Assembly: GCA_964507445.1 (NCBI GenBank)
Contig: CAZDQF010000016.1
Span: 1-64,000 of the forward strand
Origin: GCA-2683135 sp964507445
GTDB lineage: Bacteria > Planctomycetota > GCA-002687715
Direction: 5' to 3'
Length of the DNA: 64,000 nucleotides
Part shown: in pieces, positions 27,050 through 34,442 of the stretch
Position numbering within the stretch: the stretch's first letter is position 1
Layout: each line of letters begins with the position of its first letter
Translations under genes and position numbers: made by a program
The notes under the pieces: generated by a model
Told to the model about the DNA's origin: nothing
The model's database searches: none
The model's input: only the letters and a program-made list of their open reading frames with translations

Positions 27050-28207
27050 ATGGGCAAGCTGCTGTTGAGGGACCTGGATGTGGCGGGTCGGCGCGTGCTC
27101 ATCCGCGCCGACCTGAACGTCCCCCTGGGTGACGGGGGCATCACCGACGACACCCGGATCCGCGCCAGCCTGCCCACGGTCGAGCACGTCCTGGCCGGCG
27201 GCGGGTCCGTGGTCCTCATGTCCCACCTGGGTCGGCCCAAGGGAGCGCCCGACCCGCGCTTCTCCCTGGCGCCCGTAGCTGCCCGATTGGCTGAGCTGCT
27301 CGGGCGTCCGGTGCCGCTGCACGAGGACCTGAGCACGGTGGTGCCGGCCTCGGAGGGTGGTGTCTGCCTGCTGGAGAACGTCCGCTTCCTGGATGGCGAG
27401 ACCAGCAACGCGCCGGAGGTGGGGGCCACCCTCGCCGCCTGGGGCGACGTCTTCGTCAACGACGCCTTCGGCTCCTCGCACCGCGCCCACGCTTCGGTCG
27501 TGGGCGTGGCGACGCATCTGCAGGCCGCCGCGGGCTTCCTGGTGGCCAAGGAGCTGGAGGTCTTCGGCAAGATCCTCTCAGACCCGGGCCGGCCGTTCGT
27601 GGCGATCCTCGGCGGGGCCAAGGTGTCGGACAAGATCCTGGTGATCGAGAACCTGCTGCAGCGGGTGGACTCCCTCATCATCGGCGGCGGCATGGCCTAC
27701 ACCTTCCTCCGGGCGCGCGGGGAGGAGATCGGGGCGTCCAAGGTTGAGGACGACAAGGTGGAATACGCTGCCCGCCTGCTGGAGGCGGCGGTGACCGCCG
27801 GGGTCCGCGTGCTGTTGCCCACGGATCATGTGGTGGCGGATCGCTTCGCCGCTGACGCGGATCACCGGGTGAGCGCCGAGATCCCGGTCGGATGGATGGC
27901 CCTGGACATCGGGCCCGCAACGGCGGAGGCCTACGCCACTGAGATCAGCGGGGCTGGCACGGTGTTGTGGAACGGGCCCATGGGCGTGTTCGAGATGGCG
28001 CCGTTCGCGGCCGGCACCCGTGCGGTGTGCCAGGCCTGCGCCGACAGCGCCGCCACCACGGTCATCGGGGGCGGCGATTCCGCGGCCGCCGTGAACGTGT
28101 TCGGTCTGGCCGACGCCATGACGCACATCTCCACCGGGGGTGGGGCGAGTCTGGAACTCCTGGAAGGCAAGGAGCTTCCGGGGATCGCTGCGCTGGCGGA
28201 AGCCTGA
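27050..28207 (+). CDS. pgk: Phosphoglycerate kinase
   Basis: 385 residues, slightly short for bacterial PGK but complete. Motifs are VLIRADLNVPLGDG at the N-terminus, LMSHLGRPKG, ENVRFLDGE, NDAFGSSHRAHAS, AILGGAKVSDK and the C-terminal GGGDSAAAVNVFG with STGGGASLELLEG. It makes ATP from 1,3-bisphosphoglycerate. It directly follows gap and precedes rpe by 51 bases. Confidence 0.97.
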   Translation: MGKLLLRDLDVAGRRVLIRADLNVPLGDGGITDDTRIRASLPTVEHVLAGGGSVVLMSHLGRPKGAPDPRFSLAPVAARLAELLGRPVPLHEDLSTVVPASEGGVCLLENVRFLDGETSNAPEVGATLAAWGDVFVNDAFGSSHRAHASVVGVATHLQAAAGFLVAKELEVFGKILSDPGRPFVAILGGAKVSDKILVIENLLQRVDSLIIGGGMAYTFLRARGEEIGASKVEDDKVEYAARLLEAAVTAGVRVLLPTDHVVADRFAADADHRVSAEIPVGWMALDIGPATAEAYATEISGAGTVLWNGPMGVFEMAPFAAGTRAVCQACADSAATTVIGGGDSAAAVNVFGLADAMTHISTGGGASLELLEGKELPGIAALAEA

Positions 28208-28258
28208 GGGCGTCCGTGGGGCTCGCCTGAGTTACACTAGAAGTGAGGGGAGGACACC

Positions 28259-28927
28259 GTGGTACGTATCGCACCATCTTTGCTCTCGGCTGACTTCACC
28301 AAACTGGCCACGGAAGTGGCGGATGTGGAGAAGGGCGGCGCGGATCTGCTGCACCTCGACGTCATGGACGGGAACTTCGTTCCCAACATCACCTTCGGCC
28401 CGCCGCTGGTGAAGAGCGTCAACGGTGTGACGGACATGATCCTCGATTGCCACCTGATGATCGAGGACCCGCTGTTCTATGCGGAGCCCTTCGCGCGGGC
28501 CGGCGCGGACATGATCTCGTTTCACATCGAGGCCGCAGGACTGGACGCGGGCAAGGTGGTGGATCGGCTGCTGGAGCTCGGCGTCAAGCCGGCTGTCGCC
28601 ATCAACCCCGACACCACCCTCTACCGGATCAAGCCGCTGCTCGACCGACTCGACATGGTGCTGGTGATGTCGGTCTTCCCGGGGTTCGGCGGGCAGGCCT
28701 TCATCCCGGAGGTGGTCCCGCGCATCAAGGAGCTGCGGGACCTCGGCTACACCGGGGAGATCGAGGTGGACGGGGGCATCGACCCCACGACGGCGCCCCT
28801 GGTGGCGGAGGCCGGCGCCACCATCCTGGTGGCGGGGTCGGCGGTGTTCGGGCGTGACGACCGCAGGGCCGCTATCGAGGCCATCCGTCGCGCCGCGTCC
28901 CCCGCGGAGAACGGAGCGGAGGCCTGA
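28259..28927 (+). CDS. rpe: Ribulose-phosphate 3-epimerase
   Basis: 222 residues from GTG 28259 with a GAGGGGAGG ribosome site just upstream. The TIM-barrel motifs are IAPSLLSADF, HLDVMDGNFVPNITFGP, DCHLMIEDP, VMSVFPGFGGQ and EVDGGI, with metal-binding His/Asp residues in place. It interconverts ribulose-5-phosphate and xylulose-5-phosphate. It sits between pgk and accD, one base before the accD start, so central carbon and fatty-acid genes are transcriptionally linked. Confidence 0.96.
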   Translation: MVRIAPSLLSADFTKLATEVADVEKGGADLLHLDVMDGNFVPNITFGPPLVKSVNGVTDMILDCHLMIEDPLFYAEPFARAGADMISFHIEAAGLDAGKVVDRLLELGVKPAVAINPDTTLYRIKPLLDRLDMVLVMSVFPGFGGQAFIPEVVPRIKELRDLGYTGEIEVDGGIDPTTAPLVAEAGATILVAGSAVFGRDDRRAAIEAIRRAASPAENGAEA

Positions 28928-28928
28928 C

Positions 28929-29939
28929 ATGGCTTGGAGCCGGTTCCGTAAGAAGCGCGACATGCCCGAGGGGCTGTGGGTCAAGTGCAAGCGCTGCAAC
29001 CAGACCCTGTTCACCAAGGATCTGAAGTCCAACCTGCAGGTCTGTGAGCATTGCGGGTTCCACATGCATCAGTCCGCCAGGGAGCGCATGGAGACCCTGT
29101 GCGATCCGGGCTCCTTTACCGAACGGTGGGATGACCTGTTCACCCGCGACCGGCTGGAGTTCGTGGACAAGGAGCCCTATCCCGAGAAGATCCGCAAGAC
29201 CGCCAAGAAGTCCGGCCTCGTGGAGGGGGCCGTGGCGGGGATCGGCGCCATCAAGGGACAGCCCGTGGCCATCTGCTCCCTGGACTTCTCGTTCATGGGA
29301 GGCTCCATGGGGACGGTCGTCGGGGAGAAGGTGACGCGGACCATCGAGCTGGCCACGGATGAGCGCATCCCGGCCATCGTCATCTCCTGCTCCGGAGGCG
29401 CCCGCATGCATGAGGGCGCCCTGTCGCTGATGCAGATGGGCAAGACCTCCGGGGCGATCGCCCGGTTGCACGACTCCGGGGGGCTCTACTTCTCCGTGCT
29501 CGCGAATCCGACCACCGGTGGCGTCATGGCGTCCTTCGCAGCCCTCGGTGACATGATCCTGGCAGAGCCTGGAGCCCTCATCGGTTTCGCCGGGCCGCGG
29601 GTGATCCAGGAGACCTTGCGCACGGAGCTGCCGGAGGGTTTCCAGACGGCGGAGTTCCTCCTCGACCGGGGCTTCGTCGACAAGATCGTCTCTCGCAAGG
29701 AGCTTCGGGACGACATCGGCCGCGCCCTCGGCTTCCTCTGGACCTACACGGATGAGCAGCTCGCGGCGTTCGCGCCGGCGGAGCCGGAGGTCGCGGACGA
29801 GACCTCAGAGGACACGGACGAGCCGACCGACCAGTCGGCCCCGGATGGGGACGCCGCCGATCCGGCGGTGGTCACCGCCGCAGATGAGGATGACGGGGCT
29901 TCCGGTGAGGACGAAGCGCGCACCGAGGACCCGGCCTGA
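28929..29939 (+). CDS. accD: Acetyl-CoA carboxylase carboxyltransferase beta subunit, with acidic tail
   Basis: 336 residues from ATG 28929. The N-terminal zinc ribbon is CKRCNQ...CEHCGF. The crotonase-like core shows SFMGGSMGTVVGEK, ISCSGGARMHEGA, NPTTGGVMASFA and IGFAGPRVIQ, all diagnostic of AccD. AccD with AccA transfers the carboxyl group from biotin to acetyl-CoA to start fatty-acid synthesis. The last ~50 residues form a tail very rich in Asp, Glu, Ala and Thr that is absent from the standard E. coli protein. The stop codon lies inside a perfect hairpin shared with the convergent slyD gene. Confidence 0.95.
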   Translation: MAWSRFRKKRDMPEGLWVKCKRCNQTLFTKDLKSNLQVCEHCGFHMHQSARERMETLCDPGSFTERWDDLFTRDRLEFVDKEPYPEKIRKTAKKSGLVEGAVAGIGAIKGQPVAICSLDFSFMGGSMGTVVGEKVTRTIELATDERIPAIVISCSGGARMHEGALSLMQMGKTSGAIARLHDSGGLYFSVLANPTTGGVMASFAALGDMILAEPGALIGFAGPRVIQETLRTELPEGFQTAEFLLDRGFVDKIVSRKELRDDIGRALGFLWTYTDEQLAAFAPAEPEVADETSEDTDEPTDQSAPDGDAADPAVVTAADEDDGASGEDEARTEDPA

Positions 29940-29955
29940 GCAGGCCTCAGGCCGG
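29931..29955. terminator. Perfect hairpin across the accD and slyD stop codons
   Basis: A 10-bp perfect inverted repeat, CCGGCCTGAG (29931-29940) and CTCAGGCCGG (29946-29955), has a 5-base loop CAGGC. It contains the accD TGA and reaches into the last codons of the convergent slyD. It could terminate transcription from both sides. No clear T-run follows, so factor-independent termination is only probable. Confidence 0.55.
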
Positions 29956-30381
29956 CTGGTTGTCCGTTACGGTGATGATGAACGTGACCGTGGTGCCGGC
30001 CAGGGGGTGGTTCGCGTCGAGCACCGCGTGCTCCGGTCCCACCTCGCTGACCCACACGTTCAACTCCCGGTCATCGGCCTTGGCGGTCAGCTGATCGCCG
30101 ACCTCCACCTTCTCCGGTAGCTGAGAGCGCTCGACCTTGCGGACCAGGGCGTCGTGTCGCTCTCCGAAGCCGAGCTCGGGTGGGACCTCCACTTCCCGGG
30201 TCTCGCCTACGGACATCCCGATCACGGCGTCGCTGACCCCCTTCAGGACGTCCTCGCCGCCGGCGGCGAATGAGAGGGGCTTGTCTTCTGTGGACGCTTC
30301 GAAGACGGTGCCGTCCGGTAGCCTGCCTTCGAACTGGACGGTCACCTGGTCACCCTTGCTCACCGATGTGGGAATGCTCAT
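29947..30381 (-). CDS. slyD: FKBP-type peptidyl-prolyl isomerase, SlyD-like
   Basis: 144 residues. The FKBP core is split by an insert-in-flap domain as in SlyD: VTVQFEGRLPDGTVFEAS, GGEDVLKGVSDAVIGMSVGE, PPELGFGERHD, and the returning DANHPLAGTTVTFIITV. It catalyses proline isomerisation and acts as a chaperone. Unlike E. coli SlyD it has no His/Cys-rich metal-binding tail. It is convergent with accD, 7 bases between stops, sharing the hairpin at 29931-29955. Confidence 0.88.
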   Translation of the reverse strand: MSIPTSVSKGDQVTVQFEGRLPDGTVFEASTEDKPLSFAAGGEDVLKGVSDAVIGMSVGETREVEVPPELGFGERHDALVRKVERSQLPEKVEVGDQLTAKADDRELNVWVSEVGPEHAVLDANHPLAGTTVTFIITVTDNQPA

Positions 30382-30438
30382 GAGCGAACGCTAACATGCC
30401 CGGGTCTCGAGGTGGGGGGAGGAGCACGGCCCGGCATC

Positions 30439-31386
30439 ATGAACCGTCATCTGGTCATCGACGCGGAGCATCTGGCGGAGCCGCCACGCAGCTGGCTGGC
30501 GGAACGTACGGATGTCGTGACCGTCTCCGTGGACGACGAGCAGGCCTGGTGGGAGGCCCTCGGCCGGGCAGACGCCCTGGTGGTGCGGACCTACACCCGG
30601 GTTGATGCGGCGGTGCTGGATCGGGCCCCGCGCCTGAGGGTGGTGGGGCGGGCCGGGGTTGGCCTCGACAACGTGGACGTGGCGGCCTGTCGGGAACGGG
30701 GCGTGGAGGTGGTCTACACCCCGGACGCCAACGCCGGCGCCGTGGCGGAGCTGCTCTTCGGGCTGCTCCTCGACGTGCTGCGGCCCAAGGCCCCCATGAC
30801 GAGGGCGCTGACCAGCGACGAGTGGCGCGTGGCCCGCACCGAAGACCTGGGAGAGCGGGAGCTCTCTTCCCTGACGCTCGGGCTGTGGGGGATGGGCCGG
30901 GTCGGGCGTCGCATGGCGGCGGTCGCCAGGGGATTCTCCATGGACGTGCTCTACCACGACCTCCGGGAAATCCCGGAGTCGGAGCGGTGCGGCGCGTCCA
31001 GCGTCGCCCGAGCAGAGCTGCTGCGGCGATCCGACGTGGTCTCTGTTCACGTGGACGGTCGTGAAGCGAACCGGGAGCTCGTGGACCGTGAAGTGCTGGC
31101 GTGCCTGCGGCCGGACGCCATCTTCGTCAACAGCTCCCGGGGCTTCGTGGTCTCTCCGGCGAGCCTGCGTCAGTGGCTGGACGACCACCCGGAGGCACGA
31201 GCCATCTGCGACGTTCACGAGCCGGAGCCCGTGCCCACAGACCATCCGTTGCTGGGCCACCCTCGCGCGCTGCTGACCCCTCACGTGGGTGCCGGCACCC
31301 GGCCCGCCAAGCATCGCATGGGACGCGTGGTGGAGGATGTGTGGCGGGTGTTGCAGGGTGAGGCGCCGGCGTTCCCGGCGCCTTGA
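30439..31386 (+). CDS. D-isomer-specific 2-hydroxyacid dehydrogenase
   Basis: 315 residues from ATG 30439; a GTG at 30412 would add 9. The NAD-binding domain has LTLGLWGMGRVGRRMA in place of the usual GxGxxG site, ending in YHDLRE (Asp for NAD+). The substrate-domain motif GRAGVGLDNVDV and a NAGAVAELLFGL element are like phosphoglycerate dehydrogenase. The catalytic Arg is in NSSRGFVV and His in LLTPHVGAGT. The substrate is not readable; SerA-type phosphoglycerate oxidation or a generic hydroxyacid are both possible, but no ACT domain is present. It converges on the downstream protease gene, 6 bases apart. Confidence 0.85.
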   Translation: MNRHLVIDAEHLAEPPRSWLAERTDVVTVSVDDEQAWWEALGRADALVVRTYTRVDAAVLDRAPRLRVVGRAGVGLDNVDVAACRERGVEVVYTPDANAGAVAELLFGLLLDVLRPKAPMTRALTSDEWRVARTEDLGERELSSLTLGLWGMGRVGRRMAAVARGFSMDVLYHDLREIPESERCGASSVARAELLRRSDVVSVHVDGREANRELVDREVLACLRPDAIFVNSSRGFVVSPASLRQWLDDHPEARAICDVHEPEPVPTDHPLLGHPRALLTPHVGAGTRPAKHRMGRVVEDVWRVLQGEAPAFPAP

Positions 31387-31392
31387 CTGGGC

Positions 31393-33360
31393 CTACTTCT
31401 TGCGGGCCTCCGCCAGCAGCTCCTTGACGATGCCTGCCGGGACGGCGTAGGTGCAGTAGCGGGCGGCTCGCGCGATGTTGATCGCGCAGCACTCGCCGTC
31501 GGCGTTCAGCAGGGGACCGCCGCACTGGTCGGCGTTCATCACTGCGTCATGCTGAACCACGGTCTTGAACCCGGTTCGCTTGTCGCTGAGCCGACTCCCG
31601 CTGAGCGACCGCCACGAGCCGCGGCCCCGGCGCCTGCTGCGAGGCTGCTCCCGGCGCCTGCTGTCCCGTGCCTGGGCCTGCTCGTCTTCCGGGCGCATGC
31701 GAAGGGTGGCCTCGAGCTTGAGCGTCTCGTCGCCGCGGCGGACCCCGAACTCCACCACGGTTCCCGCGTCCCGGGACGCCATGGCGTGGCGGAAGTCCTC
31801 TGGACTCTTGACGGGCTTGCCGTCCACCTCCAGGATCACGTCTCCGGCCTTCAGCTTCGCCTCCTCGGCGGCGGTGCCCTCCACCACCTCGCGGATGCTG
31901 ATCCCGGTGTCGCTCATGTCGGGGTAGATTCCCAGATAGCCCCGGTATGCGAGGCGGCGCGGGAGGACGCTGACCACGCCGACGCTGATGGGCTCCTCGT
32001 CTCTGCCGGCGGCCACCACCCACTGACCCCGGACCCACGGCTCCGTGGTCACGAGGGTGACGGGCTGGAGGTCCCTGGCGTCGGCCTTGAGGAAGACCAG
32101 GTCGTACTCCGGGCTCTCTGCCACCACTGCGGCATCCCGCTTCTCCCCGTCCTCGAAGGTGCAGGTGATCTCCTTGCCTTCCACCTCGGACAGCTTGGTG
32201 ACGATCCACCCGTCCTCCGTGAGGATGGTGCCGAGGACCTTGCCCCGCCCTCCGCTCTCCACCAGGACCACGCCGTGCTCCGCGTCACGGATGAGCTTGG
32301 CGAACGCCTTGTCCACGTCGTTGCCCTCGGCCACGAACTCGGCCACAGGGTCGTCGTCCTCCTCCACCACGGGCATCTCGCCCTCCGCGGGGGGCTGTTC
32401 TTCGCGCTGCCCCGGCTTCGCCGCCAGGGTCACCTCGAAGGTCATGTCCTCGCCGCGGCGGCGGACCTTGATCTTCACCGTGTCGCCGGGTTTGTGCTTG
32501 CGGATGGCCTTGGAGAGGTCCTCCCAGCCCTCCACCTTGTCATCGTTCACGGCCACCACGTAGTCGCCGCGCTTGAGGCCCGCCTCGTTGGCGGGCATGT
32601 CCGAATAGACGCGGTCGAGGCGGCTGCCGTTGGGGCCGGCGTCACCCCTCACGCCGAGCACCGGGCCGTCGTGCCAGCGGGCGCCGCGGGCGTCGTCATC
32701 CCACTCCTCGGCGTCCGTGAGACGCTTCCAGTTGGTGGTGTAGTGGTCCACGGGCACGTGCATGTTCTGGGTGGTGCGCATGCCGATGCGGCTGTGGATG
32801 CCGATGACCCGGCCGTCCAGATCGAACAACGGACCTCCGGAGTCGCCCCGATCCACGATGGCGTTGGTCCGGACCCACTGGCCCCGGTTGCTGAGGATGC
32901 GGCCGAGACGGAGCGGCGCAGATCTCCCGGGTTGCACGCCCCCGGGGTGGCCCACGGCGATGCACAGCTGGCCCTTCTCGAGAGCGGCGGAGCGTCCGAT
33001 CTTCACGCAAGGCCAGGGGCCCTCGTCCGTGATCTTCATGACGCCGAAGTCGTCGGTCTCCATGCGACCCATGGTCTTGGCCTGGGCGACCCGTCCGTCA
33101 TGGAGGGTGACGGTGCCGTCCTGCCCCGGCCGCCTGAAGACGTGGGCCGCGGTGAGCACCCAGCCGTCCTCGCTGATGATGACCCCGCTGCCGCCTGCGG
33201 CCCCGATCCGGACCCCCACGGTGGCGGGGATCACCTCCTCGATGAGCTTCCCCAGGCGCCCCTCGAAGCTCTTCAACTCAGCCAGGGTGAGCTCGCCCTC
33301 CTGGCACAAGGTGGTCGTGGGGATGAGGAGCAGGGCGAGGAGCGTGCGCATCTTCAGCAT
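31393..33360 (-). CDS. Secreted double trypsin-like/PDZ protein with a degenerate second protease domain
   Basis: 655 residues with a signal peptide (1-20). The first trypsin-like domain has a full triad: His73 (LTAAHV), Asp104 (TDDFGVMKI) and Ser174 (RGDSGGPL). PDZ1 spans about 235-312. A second protease-like unit begins near 360 (VVLVESGGRGKVLGTI) but its His position reads IVTKLS, while PEYDLVFLK keeps an Asp (420). PDZ2 (about 474-552) and an Arg-rich linker are inserted before the remainder of this fold, which has Cys613 in QCGGPL where Ser is expected. The first domain should be an active HtrA-like periplasmic protease; the second looks regulatory or binding. Confidence 0.85.
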   Translation of the reverse strand: MLKMRTLLALLLIPTTTLCQEGELTLAELKSFEGRLGKLIEEVIPATVGVRIGAAGGSGVIISEDGWVLTAAHVFRRPGQDGTVTLHDGRVAQAKTMGRMETDDFGVMKITDEGPWPCVKIGRSAALEKGQLCIAVGHPGGVQPGRSAPLRLGRILSNRGQWVRTNAIVDRGDSGGPLFDLDGRVIGIHSRIGMRTTQNMHVPVDHYTTNWKRLTDAEEWDDDARGARWHDGPVLGVRGDAGPNGSRLDRVYSDMPANEAGLKRGDYVVAVNDDKVEGWEDLSKAIRKHKPGDTVKIKVRRRGEDMTFEVTLAAKPGQREEQPPAEGEMPVVEEDDDPVAEFVAEGNDVDKAFAKLIRDAEHGVVLVESGGRGKVLGTILTEDGWIVTKLSEVEGKEITCTFEDGEKRDAAVVAESPEYDLVFLKADARDLQPVTLVTTEPWVRGQWVVAAGRDEEPISVGVVSVLPRRLAYRGYLGIYPDMSDTGISIREVVEGTAAEEAKLKAGDVILEVDGKPVKSPEDFRHAMASRDAGTVVEFGVRRGDETLKLEATLRMRPEDEQAQARDSRRREQPRSRRRGRGSWRSLSGSRLSDKRTGFKTVVQHDAVMNADQCGGPLLNADGECCAINIARAARYCTYAVPAGIVKELLAEARKK

Positions 33361-33537
33361 CAGTCAGGTCTTCCGGGTCTCGGGTTCTTCATCACCCCCG
33401 GAAAACCGCGGCTCCGGGGGGACCGGTGGCCGCCTCCAGCGGCACCAGCCATCATAACCAACCCCTTGCGTGAGCGGGTCTTTCGGACCTCCGGCGGTTC
33501 CCTCCGCTCCGTCCCCAACCCGGTGCCCTGCTGCCCC

Positions 33538-33565
33538 TTGTGTCCATCCCGGATCACCCTACAAT
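33538..33565 (+). promoter_or_regulatory. Promoter for tRNA-Asn
   Basis: TTGTGT (33538-33543) and TACAAT (33560-33565) are spaced 16 bases apart. The start would be near 33572, about 26 bases before the tRNA. It is the only good hexamer pair in the 33361-33597 gap. Confidence 0.5.
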
Positions 33566-33597
33566 CGCCTCGCTCATCCTGACGATGAGTGCCATAG

Positions 33598-33670
33598 TCC
33601 CCGATAGCTCAATCGGTAGAGTAGGTGACTGTTAATCACTTGGTTCGAGGTTCGAGTCCTCGTCGGGGAG
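33598..33670 (+). tRNA. tRNA-Asn (anticodon GTT)
   Basis: All four stems fold: acceptor TCCCCGA with TCGGGGA, anticodon stem GGTGA/TCACT around loop CTGTTAA with anticodon GTT, and T-stem CGAGG/CCTCG around TTCGAGT. The discriminator is G, and the 3' CCA is not encoded (GCT follows). It borders a patch of foreign-looking DNA. Confidence 0.95.
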
Positions 33671-33697
33671 CTAAGCCGCTCGCAAGGAGCGAACCCA

Positions 33698-33729
33698 CAA
33701 CGCCCGCTGGTTAACGCCGGTGGGCGTTG
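33698..33729 (+). terminator. Hairpin after tRNA-Asn
   Basis: CAACGCCC (33698-33705) pairs with GGGCGTTG (33722-33729), with a second inner stem CTGG/CCGG. It starts 27 bases after the tRNA. There is no T-run, so terminator is likely but not certain. Confidence 0.45.
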
Positions 33730-33992
33730 GTCGTTCAGGGCGAGAGGGGCGCAACGCGCGACGACCGACGGGGTTCGGGCGACGACGGGCACGACTACGG
33801 TGCTCTCCGTTCGAAGAGGATCCTCGGGCACCCCGGGACCATCCCCTGGGGTTCGTGTCGGTGCCTGAGGCCACCCCTCTTCGAGACTCTCCGTCGCCAG
33901 CGGAGAGCAGCCGTAACGGTTAACGCGTCGCCATCCTCGGCGGCTGGACCTACCCGGACGCGAATACGAAATCGCCAGGGTCTCCGAGGCGA

Positions 33993-34391
33993 TCAATCGG
34001 CGTCGCGATCGCGTGCTCCCTTGACCTCGCTGGGGTACCTCGGCCCAGTCCACACGAGCTTGTAGACACCTCCGTCCGCATCCCACTGGCGATCGTGCGG
34101 TCCGCGGAAGACATCGTCATCAACTCGCGGTTCCACGGCGTAGAAGTTGTGGAACAGGTCCACCCTCGGCACCGCGACATCGCGGAAGTACTTCTCGTCC
34201 GAGAAGACCTCCTGCCCGATCAGGAAGCGCTCCGCCAAGTCCGCTCCAGGCGGAATCCGACGATCGAGCTCCTTCTTGGCACCGACGAGCGTCGGGTTGA
34301 GCGTGCTGAGGACTGCCACCGCGCCGATCCGAGTGTTCCGACTCCGTTGGAGACGTCCTCCTTTGATAGCGCTGCTTACGTCGTTGCTCAC
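33993..34391 (-). CDS. Hypothetical protein, possibly frameshifted at its end
   Basis: 132 residues, family not recognised. It contains readable segments such as AVAVLSTLNPTLVGAKKELD and EVFSDEKYFRDVAVPRVD, then GVYKLVWTGPRYPSEVKGA. After that the frame ends quickly in ARDRDAD, whereas the neighbouring frame continues as EHAIATPIDRLGDPGDFVFASG up to the stop at 33950. One indel near 34015-34025 would join them, so a frameshift or sequencing error is possible. It lies 51 bases downstream of the DUF4838 gene on the same strand and shares its less GC-biased look, so it may belong to the same imported piece. Confidence 0.4.
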   Translation of the reverse strand: MSNDVSSAIKGGRLQRSRNTRIGAVAVLSTLNPTLVGAKKELDRRIPPGADLAERFLIGQEVFSDEKYFRDVAVPRVDLFHNFYAVEPRVDDDVFRGPHDRQWDADGGVYKLVWTGPRYPSEVKGARDRDAD

Positions 34392-34442
34392 CTCCGATGC
34401 GTTCCTCTATCGCACGCGGACTGAGTGATCGGGTTGCGGAGT

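Noticed and set aside
33574..34086. 170-residue open frame on the minus strand over the tRNA
   Set aside because: It runs antisense through the tRNA gene and its composition is not protein-like.
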